From NCBI RefSeq assembly GCF_900089495.1, contig NZ_LT605203.1, positions 3,231,402-3,295,401 on the forward strand: 64,000 nucleotides of DNA, in the 5' to 3' direction. This DNA is from Thiomonas sp. X19 (GTDB lineage Bacteria; Pseudomonadota; Gammaproteobacteria; Burkholderiales; Burkholderiaceae_C). The notes beneath the pieces are model-generated. The model was not told the origin of the DNA and did not search any database. It saw nothing but the letters and a program-made list of their open reading frames with translations. This document shows, piece by piece, positions 40,087-48,997 of this stretch (position 1 is its first letter; every line of letters begins with the position of its first letter). Position numbers and translations under genes: made by a program.

Positions 40087-40527
40087 ATGCTGTTCCAGCT
40101 CGATTCCACCGCGTTTACGCCGGGTACCGCCATTGCTGGCGGCGCTCTCATCGGCTTGGCTGCCGGAACCCTGGCCCTTGGCGCCGGCAAGATTGCCGGC
40201 ATCAGCGGCATCCTGGGCAGCACCTTGAACGACCTCGCCACACGCACCCGACCCGATGGTTGGCGCGTGACGTTTCTTGCGGGCATCGTCGCCGCATCGT
40301 TCATCTGGGCGTTGTTCGTGCCGGTGCCGGGCGCAAGCTTCGGCGAATCCTGGCCTGTCATCGCCACTGCCGGGTTGCTTGTTGGCTTCGGCACCCGCAT
40401 GGGCTCGGGTTGCGCCAGTGGTCATGGCGTTTGCGGGCTGTCGCGCTTGTCGGTGCGTTCAGCCGCAGCAGTGGCCATGTTCATGAGCTTTGGCATCGCC
40501 ACGGCGGTGCTGGGCCACCGGATCTAA
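40087..40527 (+). CDS. YeeE/YedE-family sulfur transporter subunit
   Basis: A 146-residue membrane protein with about four helices and the family signature GSGCASGHGVCG near residues 105-116, whose cysteines take part in thiosulfate or sulfane-sulfur passage in YeeE. Half-size members work in pairs, and the next gene supplies the second half. GAGG-type ribosome site upstream (cgaggagac). Context with the persulfide dioxygenase-like gene supports a role in reduced-sulfur uptake or export. Confidence 0.85.
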   Translation: MLFQLDSTAFTPGTAIAGGALIGLAAGTLALGAGKIAGISGILGSTLNDLATRTRPDGWRVTFLAGIVAASFIWALFVPVPGASFGESWPVIATAGLLVGFGTRMGSGCASGHGVCGLSRLSVRSAAAVAMFMSFGIATAVLGHRI

Positions 40528-40546
40528 ATCCCACGGGAGTATCGTG

Positions 40547-40996
40547 ATGAAAATCTTTGCCTTCATCTGCGGTCTGGCCTTCGGCTTCGGCCTGTTGATC
40601 TCCGGCATGACCGACCCGGTCAAGGTGCTGGGCTTTCTCAACATCGCCGGCCCGTGGGATCCCAGCCTGATGCTGGTCATGATCAGCGCCGTGGTGGTCG
40701 CGCTGCCGATGATGCAACTGGCCTCGCGTCGCGAAAAGGCGCTGCTGGGCGACACCATTGCCTTCCCGCCGCGCTTCGGCATCACCGGCAAGCTGCTTCT
40801 CGGCAGCGCCATTTTTGGCGTGGGCTGGGGTTTGGACGGGCTATGCCCAGGACCGTCCCTCGCCTCGCTGGGCGCCTTCACTTGGCAGGAAGGGCTGTTT
40901 TTTCTGACGATGATTGCCGGCATGCTCGGCCATGAGTCTTGGCAGCGTGCCAACCAATCAGCCCGCGCGCAGGCACCGGCGGCTGGCACGAGCTGA
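40547..40996 (+). CDS. YeeE/YedE-family sulfur transporter, second subunit
   Basis: A 149-residue membrane protein starting at the ATG preceded by GGGAG. It has helices at about residues 3-20, 40-60, 82-100 and 115-130. GLLISGMTDPVKVLGFL and GWGLDGLCPGPSLAS (one conserved Cys) are typical of the second half of split YeeE/YedE pairs (PmpA/PmpB-like). It follows the first subunit by 19 bases. Confidence 0.85.
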   Translation: MKIFAFICGLAFGFGLLISGMTDPVKVLGFLNIAGPWDPSLMLVMISAVVVALPMMQLASRREKALLGDTIAFPPRFGITGKLLLGSAIFGVGWGLDGLCPGPSLASLGAFTWQEGLFFLTMIAGMLGHESWQRANQSARAQAPAAGTS

Positions 40997-41071
40997 ACGC
41001 GCCGGAGGCGGTGCGGGGTGCGCTTCAGACCCCGAGCGTTTCGGCCGCGGGCGGTGTGTGGCCAATGCGGA

Positions 41072-42697
41072 TCAGACCGTGGCGGCCTGGAGTTGTTCGC
41101 GCAGTTTGTTCTTGAGAATCTTGCCGGTGGCTCCCAGGGGAATGGCGTCGACGAAACGCACGCCGTCGGGAATCCACCACTTGGCCACCTTGCCTTCATA
41201 GAAAGCGAGCAACTCCTCCTGAGCCACTGAAGCCTCTGGCCTTTTCACCACGACCAGGAGCGGGCGCTCATCCCACTTGGCGTCGGGCATGGCGACGCAA
41301 GCCGCCATCGCCACGGCGGGATGTGCCATGGCGATGTTCTCGATGTCGATCGAGCTGATCCACTCGCCACCGGACTTGATCACGTCCTTGCTGCGATCCA
41401 CGATGCGCACATAGCCGTCCGGGTCGATGACGACCACGTCCCCCGTTGGAAACCAGCCGTCGCGCAGGGGGCTGGGTTTGCCGGACTGGTAGTAGTCCTG
41501 CACGATCCACGGTCCTTTCACCAGCAGTTCGCCCACCGACCTGCCATCGCAGGGTAGATCCTTGCCGTCTCCATCCACCACCCGCAGTTCCACCCCGAAA
41601 ACCGGCCGTCCCTGTGTGGTCTGCACCACCATGCGTTGCGCGGCGGGAAGATCCAGGTGCTTGTTTTTCAGCGTGCAGACCGTGCCGACCGGGCTCATCT
41701 CCGTCATGCCCCAGGCGTGGCGCACTTCGATGCCGTAACCGTCCTGGAATGCCGCGATCATCGACGCAGGCGCCGCGGAACCGCCGATGAGCACACGCTG
41801 CAGCGCCGCTGGCTTGCGCGCCTGCTGCTGCATCTGGTTCAGCAGCCCCAGCCAGATGGTCGGCACGCCGGCGGCGAAGGTCACGCCCTCGGCATCCATC
41901 AGCGAGAACAGCGATGCGCCATCGAGCGAAGGGCCGGGAAACACCAGCTTGCAGCCCACCAGTGCGGCGGCATAGGGAATGCCCCAGGCGTTCACATGGA
42001 ACATGGGCACCACCGGAAGCACGGCGTCGCGGGCGGAGAGGTTGATGGCGTCGGGCAGGGCAATCGCGTAGGCGTGCAGCACGGTGGAGCGATGGCTGTA
42101 GAGCACGCCCTTGGGGTTGTCCGTGGTGCCGCTGGTGTAGCACATGGACGAGGCCGCGTTTTCGTCCAGTTCCGGCCAGGCGTAGTCGTCGCTCTGCCCC
42201 GCCAGCAGGGTTTCGTAACTGTGCAGATTGGGTACGGCCTGCTGCAGTTCAGCAAGAATGCGGGCTGCATCGCACAGCGCCACCCAATGCCTGACGCGCG
42301 GACAACGCGAAGCGACGGCCTGGACGATGGGGGCAAAACTCATGTCGAAACACAGCACCCGATCGTCGGCATGGTTGATGATCCAGGCAATCTGGTCCGG
42401 GTGCAGGCGGGGGTTGAGCGTGTGCAGCACCCGCCCGCTGCCCGACACGCCGTAATACAGCTCGAAGTGCCGATAGCCGTTCCACGCCAGGGTGCCCACG
42501 CGATCGCCAGCCGCCAGGCCCATCGTGTCCAGGGCGCGAGCCACGCGCTTGGAGCGGCCACGAATCTCGGCATAGTTTGTGCGGTGCAGATCGCCTTCGA
42601 CCCGGCGCGACACGATTTCGGTATCGCCGTGATAGCGCGCCGCGAACTCGATCAAATCCGAGATGCTCAAGCCGTGCGCCTGCATCATTCCATTCAT
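41072..42697 (-). CDS. Acyl-CoA synthetase (AMP-forming)
   Basis: A 541-residue adenylate-forming ligase activating a fatty or related carboxylic acid to its CoA thioester. Core motifs: YTSGTTDNPKG (A3), the AWGMTEMSP aromatic motif (A5), GWFPTGDVVVID (A7) and the C-terminal lysine in LGATGKILK (A10). Close in type to medium/long-chain enzymes and to 3-methylmercaptopropionyl-CoA ligase DmdB, so the substrate is uncertain. The ATG at 42697 has AGGAG 8 bases upstream. It stands alone, divergent from fdxA. Confidence 0.9.
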   Translation of the reverse strand: MNGMMQAHGLSISDLIEFAARYHGDTEIVSRRVEGDLHRTNYAEIRGRSKRVARALDTMGLAAGDRVGTLAWNGYRHFELYYGVSGSGRVLHTLNPRLHPDQIAWIINHADDRVLCFDMSFAPIVQAVASRCPRVRHWVALCDAARILAELQQAVPNLHSYETLLAGQSDDYAWPELDENAASSMCYTSGTTDNPKGVLYSHRSTVLHAYAIALPDAINLSARDAVLPVVPMFHVNAWGIPYAAALVGCKLVFPGPSLDGASLFSLMDAEGVTFAAGVPTIWLGLLNQMQQQARKPAALQRVLIGGSAAPASMIAAFQDGYGIEVRHAWGMTEMSPVGTVCTLKNKHLDLPAAQRMVVQTTQGRPVFGVELRVVDGDGKDLPCDGRSVGELLVKGPWIVQDYYQSGKPSPLRDGWFPTGDVVVIDPDGYVRIVDRSKDVIKSGGEWISSIDIENIAMAHPAVAMAACVAMPDAKWDERPLLVVVKRPEASVAQEELLAFYEGKVAKWWIPDGVRFVDAIPLGATGKILKNKLREQLQAATV

Positions 42698-42941
42698 GCT
42701 CGTCTCCTGAATCTTGGTTTTGTGGGCGCCGCAGCAACACCGAGAGGTTCTTGAGGCAGCGTTTGTGCATCGAAATGTACACCGCCGGGCAAACCCGGCA
42801 ATTCCCCAAACTGGATGTGGGTTGCTGGCACCCGCCCGCCTTGGGTCGCGCTGGAAGCGGGCTTGATTTGCCACAAGCTGCGGGGGCAAGTCCGCCCGAT
42901 AAAATAGACCGCTTCCTCAACACCAAGCAACAGGCTGAACG

Positions 42942-43265
42942 ATGACTTTCGTCGTGACTGAAAACTGCATCAAGTGCAAGTTCACCGACTGCGTGGACGT
43001 GTGCCCGGTTGATTGCTTCCGCGAAGGTCCAAATTTTCTGACCATCGACCCCGACGAATGCATCGACTGTGCCGTGTGCGTGCCCGAGTGCCCGGCCAAT
43101 GCCATCTTCGCCGAGGAAGACGTGCCCGGCGACCAGCAAGCCTTCATCGCCCTGAACGCCGAGCTGGCGCGCAAATGGCCCAGCATCACCAAGCGCAAGC
43201 CAGCTCCGCCCGACGGCGAGGAATGGAACGGCAAACCCGGCAAGCTCTCCTTGCTCGAGCGCTGA
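42942..43265 (+). CDS. fdxA: 7Fe ferredoxin FdxA
   Basis: A 107-residue soluble electron carrier with one [3Fe-4S] and one [4Fe-4S] cluster. The first cysteine group is [19 protein letters not shown], where the C-x7-C spacing is typical of 7Fe proteins. The second is [12 protein letters not shown]. The C-terminal extension ending [14 protein letters not shown] is standard for betaproteobacterial FdxA. The reductase gene follows by 38 bases. Confidence 0.95.
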   Translation: MTFVVTENCIKCKFTDCVDVCPVDCFREGPNFLTIDPDECIDCAVCVPECPANAIFAEEDVPGDQQAFIALNAELARKWPSITKRKPAPPDGEEWNGKPGKLSLLER

Positions 43266-43303
43266 TCGCGCTGGCCCAGCCCCCCCCTTTCATCGATCAA
43301 TCC

Positions 43304-44404
43304 ATGGACATGCACATCGACCCGGCGATTGCCGACATCCCTCGCCAGCAAGGCACTCCCATCGAGACCGACGCCGTCATCATTGGAGCCGGCCCGGTGG
43401 GCCTGTTCCAGGTGTTCGAGCTGGGGCTGCTGGAGATCAAGGCCCATGTCATCGACAGCCTGCCGCACCTGGGCGGCCAGTGCGTCGAGCTCTACCCCGA
43501 CAAGCCCATCTACGACATCCCCGCCGTGCCCATGTGCACCGGCCAGCAGCTCACCGACAGCCTGCTGCAGCAGATCGCCCCCTTTCACCCCACGTTTCAT
43601 CTCGGCCAGGACGTCACCGAGCTGCAGCGCCAGCACGACGGCCGCTTCCTGGTGCGCACCTCCAAGGACACCACCTTGCGCACCAAGACCGTGTTCATCG
43701 CCGCCGGCGTCGGCTCGTTCCAGCCCCGCCCCCTGAAGGTCGAGGGGATCGAGCCCTTCGAGGGCACGCAGCTGTTCTACCGGGTGAAGAGCCCGGGCGC
43801 CTTCGCCGGCCAGCATCTGGTGGTGGTGGGCGGCGGCGACTCGGCGCTGGACTGGGCCCTGCACTTCGCCCAGAGCGAGGAGCACCGCGCCCAGAGCGTG
43901 GTGCTGATCCATCGCCGCGACGGCTTTCGCGCCGCCCCGGCCTCGGTGGCGAAGATGCACGCGCTGTGCGAGCAGCATGCCATGCAATGCGTCGTCGGCC
44001 AGATCAGCGGCTTCGAGCAGCGCCAGGGGCGGCTCACCGAGATCAAGCTCACGGGCAACGACGGCATCACCCGGCGCCTGCCGCTGGATGTGCTGCTGGT
44101 GTTCTTCGGCCTGTCCCCCAAGCTCGGCCCCATTGCCCACTGGGGGCTGGAGCTGGAGCGCAAGCAGCTGAAGGTGGACACGGAGAAGTTCGAGACCAAT
44201 GTGCCGGGCATCTTCGCCGTGGGCGACATCAACACCTATCCGGGCAAGAAAAAGCTCATCCTCTCGGGCTTTCACGAGGCGGCGCTGGCGGCGTTCGGCG
44301 CCGCGCACACCATCTTCCCGGAGAAGAAGATCCATCTGCAGTACACCACCACCAGCCCCAAGCTGCATCAGGTGCTGGGGGTCGAGTCGCCGGTCTTCGA
44401 CTGA
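43304..44404 (+). CDS. Ferredoxin--NADP reductase, thioredoxin-reductase type
   Basis: FAD-dependent reductase of the TrxR-like ferredoxin-NADP reductase family, 366 residues. The FAD-binding GAGPVGL is near residue 28 and the NADPH-binding GGGDSALDW near 185. [20 protein letters not shown] near 305 is the C-terminal FAD contact. The redox CxxC of thioredoxin reductase is absent, as expected. A second ATG lies two codons in. Neighbouring fdxA is its likely partner. Confidence 0.92.
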   Translation: MDMHIDPAIADIPRQQGTPIETDAVIIGAGPVGLFQVFELGLLEIKAHVIDSLPHLGGQCVELYPDKPIYDIPAVPMCTGQQLTDSLLQQIAPFHPTFHLGQDVTELQRQHDGRFLVRTSKDTTLRTKTVFIAAGVGSFQPRPLKVEGIEPFEGTQLFYRVKSPGAFAGQHLVVVGGGDSALDWALHFAQSEEHRAQSVVLIHRRDGFRAAPASVAKMHALCEQHAMQCVVGQISGFEQRQGRLTEIKLTGNDGITRRLPLDVLLVFFGLSPKLGPIAHWGLELERKQLKVDTEKFETNVPGIFAVGDINTYPGKKKLILSGFHEAALAAFGAAHTIFPEKKIHLQYTTTSPKLHQVLGVESPVFD

Positions 44405-44465
44405 GCTGCCGTTTCTGAATATCAGCCTTTTTAACGCCCCTTGTGACTAGGATCCGGGCTGGCTT

Positions 44466-44495
44466 TTGCTGACAGCTTTAAGCCCAGGCTATACT
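44466..44495 (+). promoter_or_regulatory. Sigma-70-like promoter of tRNA-Asn
   Basis: -35 TTGCTG at 44466-44471 and -10 TATACT at 44490-44495 with an 18-base spacer, ending 10 bases before the mature tRNA. Confidence 0.6.
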
Positions 44496-44505
44496 TGAAG
44501 GCTGT

Positions 44506-44581
44506 TCCCTGATAGCTCAGTTGGTAGAGCGACGGACTGTTAATCCGCAGGTCCCTGGTTCGAGCCCAGGTCGGGGAGCCA
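44506..44581 (+). tRNA. tRNA-Asn (GTT)
   Basis: A complete cloverleaf of 76 bases including an encoded CCA. The acceptor arms TCCCTGA/TCGGGGA pair with one G-T. The D-loop AGCTCAGTTGGTAGAGC, the anticodon loop CTGTTAA with anticodon GTT, and the T-arm GGTTCGAGCCC are all normal. An integrase gene starts 132 bases downstream, so the 3' part of this tRNA is the likely attachment site. Confidence 0.97.
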
Positions 44582-44600
44582 CCAAACACAGAGGAAAATC

Positions 44601-44637
44601 AAGGCCTTACGGTGAAAGCTGTAAGGCCTTTTTCTTT
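44601..44637 (+). terminator. Rho-independent terminator after tRNA-Asn
   Basis: Perfect 10-bp stem AAGGCCTTAC/GTAAGGCCTT with a 10-base loop, running directly into TTTCTTT. Confidence 0.9.
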
Positions 44638-44649
44638 GCGCCTTTGAGT

Positions 44650-44713
44650 TTGGTTCACTTTTGGTTCACTTGGGTACACTCTCAGCCACCGCGTTGAACC
44701 AAGGAGTTGAACC
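44650..44713. repeat. GGTTCA direct and inverted repeats before integrase
   Basis: Two adjacent copies of TTGGTTCACTT (44650-44660, 44661-44671), a degenerate third (GGGTACACT), then two inverted-orientation GTTGAACC motifs (44693-44700, 44706-44713) abutting the integrase start. They look like arm-type integrase or regulator binding sites (inference). Confidence 0.5.
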
Positions 44714-45730
44714 ATGGCGAGCTTCCAAAAGCGTGCTGGTGCGTGGCGTGCGTTGATCCGCCGCAAGGGCTATCCGGCCATCTCCAACACCTTCGACACC
44801 AAAGCCGAAGCCGAAGCCTGGGCGCGCAAGACCGAATCCGACATCGACCGTGGCCATCATGTCGATCATCGGCCCGCGAAGATCATCTCGTTCGCCGACT
44901 GCCTGCGCCGCTATGCAATCGAAGTGAGTAGTTTGAAAAAAGGCGCCCGGCAGGAACGGTCCCGTATCAAATTCCTGCTGGAGCAGCCGCTGGCCAAGCG
45001 TGCCATCGGTGAGTTGCGCAGCGATGACTTCGCACGCTACCGCAACGCCAGACTGAAAGTTGTCTCTCCAGCGAGCACCAGGCTTGAGCTGGCCTTGATC
45101 TCGCATCTGTTCACGACTGCGATCAAGGAATGGGGTCTTGGCTTGTCCACCAATCCGGTCAAACAGGTCGCCAAGCCGAAGGTCAACAACGAGCGAGACC
45201 GGCGGTTCGTTGGTGACGAGGAAGCCCGGTTGTTTGCGGCCATCGATGCGATCTGCGCATCACGGATACACCGCGCCGTTGTGCATCCCAAGCAATGGTT
45301 CCGACAAATTGTCACAGTCGCTCTCGAAACCGCCATGCGCAAGGGTGAGCTACTGGCGATGACAAGGGACAACCTGCATGTGGCCGAGCATTATGTCCTG
45401 CTGCCTGACACCAAGAACGGAACTTCTCGCAAAGTGCCGCTTTCCAGCGCCGCCCTGGCGGCCATCAAAGTGACACCGAAACAAGGAGTTGATCCGCGCA
45501 TCTTCCCAGTCAGCGGAACAGTCCTCAAAGACTACTGGCTAGACGCCATGAAGCAGGCCGGCATCGAAGACTTCCATTTCCACGATCTGCGCCATGAAGC
45601 GACCAGCCGCATGGCCCGCAAGCTGCCGATGCACGACTTGATGAAAGTCACCGGCCACAAGACCGCCGCGATGCTCGCCCGTTACTACCATCCAGTCCCC
45701 GCCGACATCGCCGCCGCGCTGGACGCCTAA
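44714..45730 (+). CDS. int: Tyrosine site-specific integrase
   Basis: A 338-residue recombinase that would integrate and excise the element at tRNA-Asn. It has an N-terminal arm-binding-like region (RALIRRKGYPAISNTFDTK), a core-binding domain to about residue 170, then the catalytic domain. The catalytic residues are Arg in TAMRKGELLAM near 206, His-x-x-Arg in HDLRH near 291, His in TGHK near 316, and the nucleophile Tyr in LARYYHP near 325. An AAGGAG site precedes the ATG. The gene is oriented away from the tRNA. No excisionase gene is recognisable next to it. Confidence 0.95.
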   Translation: MASFQKRAGAWRALIRRKGYPAISNTFDTKAEAEAWARKTESDIDRGHHVDHRPAKIISFADCLRRYAIEVSSLKKGARQERSRIKFLLEQPLAKRAIGELRSDDFARYRNARLKVVSPASTRLELALISHLFTTAIKEWGLGLSTNPVKQVAKPKVNNERDRRFVGDEEARLFAAIDAICASRIHRAVVHPKQWFRQIVTVALETAMRKGELLAMTRDNLHVAEHYVLLPDTKNGTSRKVPLSSAALAAIKVTPKQGVDPRIFPVSGTVLKDYWLDAMKQAGIEDFHFHDLRHEATSRMARKLPMHDLMKVTGHKTAAMLARYYHPVPADIAAALDA

Positions 45731-45919
45731 ACAATCTTTCCTTGCCCCTGCCTTTGCCTGGCCGCGTCAGCGGCTGACTTGCCTATTGCTGAACCCAATC
45801 ACGCTTTGCGGTGACCGCGCATATCCCTATGCCGGGTGCGGTTCACGGATTCCTGATTGTCCTTGCCGTGATTCGTGGGTGGTGCCAACGCGCCCGGCTC
45901 CTAGTCCCTGGAGCCCAGC

Positions 45920-48091
45920 ATGCGCATCATCATCGCCGAAAAACCCTCTGTCGCCCAAGCCATCGCTGGCGTGCTGGGCAATGCCCGCAAGTCGGATGGC
46001 TACATCGAATGCGCGGGGTCAACCCGTGTGACCTGGTGCTTCGGCCACCTGCTGGAGCAGGCCAGGCCTGAAGAGTATGTCGACGGCGGCAAGGTGCTCG
46101 CCTCGCATCTGCCCGTCATCCCTACGGACTGGAAGCTCTCACCGCGCGATGGCGGCGCGGGCAAGCAGGTCAAGGTCATCCGCGATCTGCTCAAGGGCGC
46201 TGATGAAGTGGTCAACGCGGGCGACGCCGACCGTGAGGGCCAGTTGCTGGTCGATGAAGTCTTGCTGTTCCTGAACTGGAAGGGCAAGACATCGCGTCTG
46301 TGGTTATCCAGCCTGGACGATGCCAGTGTGCGCAAGGCGCTCTCCGGCATCAGGGACAACGCCGCCATGCGCCCCGTCTACGAATCCGCCCTGGCCCGCC
46401 AGCGCGCCGACTGGCTGATGGGCATGAACGGCTCCATCGCCCTGAGCCGCAACCTGCAAGCGTGCGGCGTGCCGGGGGCATGGAGCATCGGGCGGGTGCA
46501 GACTCCGACTCTTGCATTGCTGGTGGATCGTCAGCGCGACATCGAGCACTTCAAGGCCCGCGACTTCTATCAGGTCGTGGCGCACCTGGATGGCGGCATC
46601 AAGGCTGCATGGCAAGTGCCCGATGATTTTGTTGACGAAGACGGCCGGCTGCTGGACAAGGCCAAGGCCGACGAGACTGCGCGTCGGATCACCGGCAAGG
46701 CGGCCCGTGTCACGAAGTTCACGCGCAAGACGGGTGAGCGCGCCGCTCCCCTGCCCTACACCCTGGGCGGGCTTCAGAAAGCCGCCAGCAGCCGTTTCGG
46801 TCTGTCGGCCAAGGACACACTAGCTGCGGCGCAGGAACTGTACGAAGCCAAGATCACCACCTACCCGCGCACCGACTGTTCCTACTTGCCGATCGAGATG
46901 CACAGCAGTGCTGGTGGCATCCTCAAAGCAATTGGCAGCGAAGGCATTGCCGGGCTGGACCCGGCGCGCAAGCATGCAGCCTGGAATACCGGCAAGGTCG
47001 AGGCGCACCACGGCCTGATTCCGACTGGACAGAACCCTGATGCAGCCAGCCTCTCGGCCCATGCGAAGCGTGTCTTCGACCTGATCCGCGAGTCCTACAT
47101 CCGCCTGTTCATGCCGCCCGAGACATTCGAGACGCGCGAGGCGCTGTTCGACATCGACGGGTTGGGCTTTCGTGCTGTGGCCCGGACAGTATTGGAGCCG
47201 GGCTGGACAAAGCTCGGTGGCAAGGATGACGACGAGAGGCAAGAGCAAGGCGAAGCTGCTGGCACGTTGCCTGATCTGCGCGAGGGCGAGGCCCGCACCT
47301 GCGAGCGTGGTGGGGTCATCGGCAAGCGCACCACACCACCCAAGCCCTACACCGACGGCACCTTGATCGCCACCATGACCGGCGTGCACAAGCTGGTGAC
47401 CGACCCGAAGCTCAAGGCAAGGCTGAAAGAAACATCGGGCCTGGGCACCGAGGCGACGCGGGCTTCGATGATCGAAGTGCTCATCATCCGTGAGTATGCC
47501 GAGCGTGCCAAGAAGGAAATCCAGCCAACGGACCGCGGCGTGCAACTCATCGACATGCTGCGCAAGGTCGCCCCTGAACTGGCTGACCCTGGGTACACCG
47601 CGCTGCAAGAGGATGCGCTGGCCGACATCGCCGCGGGTCGTGCGCCGTTCGCAGGCTTCATGGATGGACAGGCTCAAGCTGTGCGTGGGTTCAGCCGCAC
47701 GCTGCTGGACGGCAAACTGACTGACAACCAGTTGGTCATGCGCGCCTGTCCGGCCTGCGGTGGCGCGCGTTGCGCCAAGCTCAAGAGCAAGGCCGGCAAC
47801 AGCTATCACCGTTGCATGGACTGCCAGGCGGCGTTCGGTGATGACGTGGGCAAGCCTGGGAAAAGGTTCGAGGACAAGCCGTCTGGTGAGAGTAACGGAG
47901 TTAAAGACGGAAAACAGTCTTCGGCTCCAGCAGCAACCGGCCCACAGTGCCCGGCCTGCAAGAAGCCGACGTTCAAGAACGAAACCAAGACCGGGAAGCC
48001 CTACTTCCGCTGCGGCGGGTGCAAGGGTGCCTGGTGGCCGGATCGGACGAGCGCCAAGAAGCTGGGCAGCAAGTGGGAGACGATGAAATGA
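45920..48091 (+). CDS. topB: DNA topoisomerase III, conjugative-element type
   Basis: Type IA topoisomerase, 723 residues. The Toprim domain begins at residue 1 (IIIAEKPSVAQ) with the metal-binding NAGDADREG near 95. The catalytic Tyr lies in ITTYPRTDCSYLP near residue 314. GLGTEATRA is near 515, and two C-terminal zinc fingers (CPACGGARC...C-x2-C and CPACKKPTF...CGGC) follow. Such enzymes are common on integrative elements and IncP-like plasmids and are thought to resolve DNA during transfer. GGAG lies before the start. The 190 bases between it and int show no gene. The stop overlaps the next start (ATGA). Confidence 0.95.
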   Translation: MRIIIAEKPSVAQAIAGVLGNARKSDGYIECAGSTRVTWCFGHLLEQARPEEYVDGGKVLASHLPVIPTDWKLSPRDGGAGKQVKVIRDLLKGADEVVNAGDADREGQLLVDEVLLFLNWKGKTSRLWLSSLDDASVRKALSGIRDNAAMRPVYESALARQRADWLMGMNGSIALSRNLQACGVPGAWSIGRVQTPTLALLVDRQRDIEHFKARDFYQVVAHLDGGIKAAWQVPDDFVDEDGRLLDKAKADETARRITGKAARVTKFTRKTGERAAPLPYTLGGLQKAASSRFGLSAKDTLAAAQELYEAKITTYPRTDCSYLPIEMHSSAGGILKAIGSEGIAGLDPARKHAAWNTGKVEAHHGLIPTGQNPDAASLSAHAKRVFDLIRESYIRLFMPPETFETREALFDIDGLGFRAVARTVLEPGWTKLGGKDDDERQEQGEAAGTLPDLREGEARTCERGGVIGKRTTPPKPYTDGTLIATMTGVHKLVTDPKLKARLKETSGLGTEATRASMIEVLIIREYAERAKKEIQPTDRGVQLIDMLRKVAPELADPGYTALQEDALADIAAGRAPFAGFMDGQAQAVRGFSRTLLDGKLTDNQLVMRACPACGGARCAKLKSKAGNSYHRCMDCQAAFGDDVGKPGKRFEDKPSGESNGVKDGKQSSAPAATGPQCPACKKPTFKNETKTGKPYFRCGGCKGAWWPDRTSAKKLGSKWETMK

Positions 48092-48291
48092 TCAAAAAAA
48101 TCATTGAGGTCGCAGTGGGTATCGAGCTGGCGCTGTTGCTCTGGCGACTGCTGCATCTGCTGATCGCGCTGCTGGTGCTCGCCGCGGTGATTCACTTCAC
48201 CATCGGCTGGCCGCTGGCCATGGAATTCATGCGGTCGGCTGCGGTGCAAGTGCGATTGATTTTTCAGGGCTTGGTGGGGGCGTCGTCATGA
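48088..48291 (+). CDS. Small membrane protein of the conjugative module
   Basis: A 67-residue protein with two hydrophobic segments (IEVAVGIELALLLWRLLHL and LLVLAAVIHFTIG). It is translationally coupled to topB through an ATGA overlap and to the next small gene through another. No known family is recognised. The position suggests an inner-membrane accessory of the transfer apparatus. Confidence 0.65.
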   Translation: MIKKIIEVAVGIELALLLWRLLHLLIALLVLAAVIHFTIGWPLAMEFMRSAAVQVRLIFQGLVGASS

Positions 48292-48416
48292 AGGGCTTCA
48301 AAGATTTCGAGGATTCGACCTGGTTCATCGGCACCATGGCCGCTGTCGCCGCTGTCACGTCGGCGGCTCTCATCGCGCCGGTCTGGTTCGGCATGCTTGG
48401 CGGGGCCGCGCGATGA
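48288..48416 (+). CDS. Very small membrane protein
   Basis: A 42-residue peptide beginning MKGFKDFEDSTWFIG with one hydrophobic helix (TMAAVAAVTSAALIAPVWFG). Its ATG overlaps the upstream stop and its TGA overlaps the transglycosylase start, so it sits in a run of overlapping start/stop pairs. Function is unknown. Confidence 0.6.
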   Translation: MKGFKDFEDSTWFIGTMAAVAAVTSAALIAPVWFGMLGGAAR

Positions 48417-48997
48417 TGCCCGTTGCTCTGCTTCACCAGTGCGCACCAAGGGTGGCGGCCGTCACCATGGCGGCCATCGTGCAGCAGGAGAGCGGAGGCA
48501 ACCCGCTGGCGCTGCACGACAACACAAGTGGCCAGAGCTATCGTCCGGCCACCTTGTTCGAAGCCGTGGGTTTGGCGCGCAGGCTCATCGCGGCTGGGCA
48601 CTCGATTGACATGGGTATAGCCCAGATCAACAGCGGCAACCTGCCGTCGCTGCATCTTGGTGTGCAGCAGGTGTTCGACCCCTGCCGAAACCTGTGGGCC
48701 GCTCAAGCAATTCTGCTTCGTGGATGGAGGCAATCGGGCGGCAGTTTGCGGGGCGCACTGTCGGCTTACAACACTGGGAATACTGGGTCAGCAGTCGGCG
48801 CACGCTACGCCGCTGGCGTGTTCTGGCAAGCTGGGGTTGTCATGCCAGGCATTCCTGGCGGCAAGCTGGCGCGCTGGACGCAGGGCACCATCGTTGTGAG
48901 TAACGCAGATCTGCAGCCAGTCCGCGCAGTCCCCACCTGGACACCTCAGGCCAGCCCATTACCACCAGTAGGTGGTGGGCTGGCAGCAAAGTGGTAA
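48413..48997 (+). CDS. VirB1-like lytic transglycosylase
   Basis: A 194-residue peptidoglycan hydrolase opening the wall for the conjugation channel. The catalytic Glu lies in VQQESGGNPLALHDN (residue 26). DMGIAQINSGNL and LSAYNTGN complete the SLT signature. There is no obvious signal peptide, which is usual for some VirB1 homologues that depend on the neighbouring secretion system. It converges tail-to-tail with the next gene with no gap. Confidence 0.88.
   Translation: MMPVALLHQCAPRVAAVTMAAIVQQESGGNPLALHDNTSGQSYRPATLFEAVGLARRLIAAGHSIDMGIAQINSGNLPSLHLGVQQVFDPCRNLWAAQAILLRGWRQSGGSLRGALSAYNTGNTGSAVGARYAAGVFWQAGVVMPGIPGGKLARWTQGTIVVSNADLQPVRAVPTWTPQASPLPPVGGGLAAKW

Noticed and set aside
42917..44368. 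Minus-strand open frame across fdxA and the reductase
   Set aside because: Both plus-strand genes have full motif support; the antisense frame has none.
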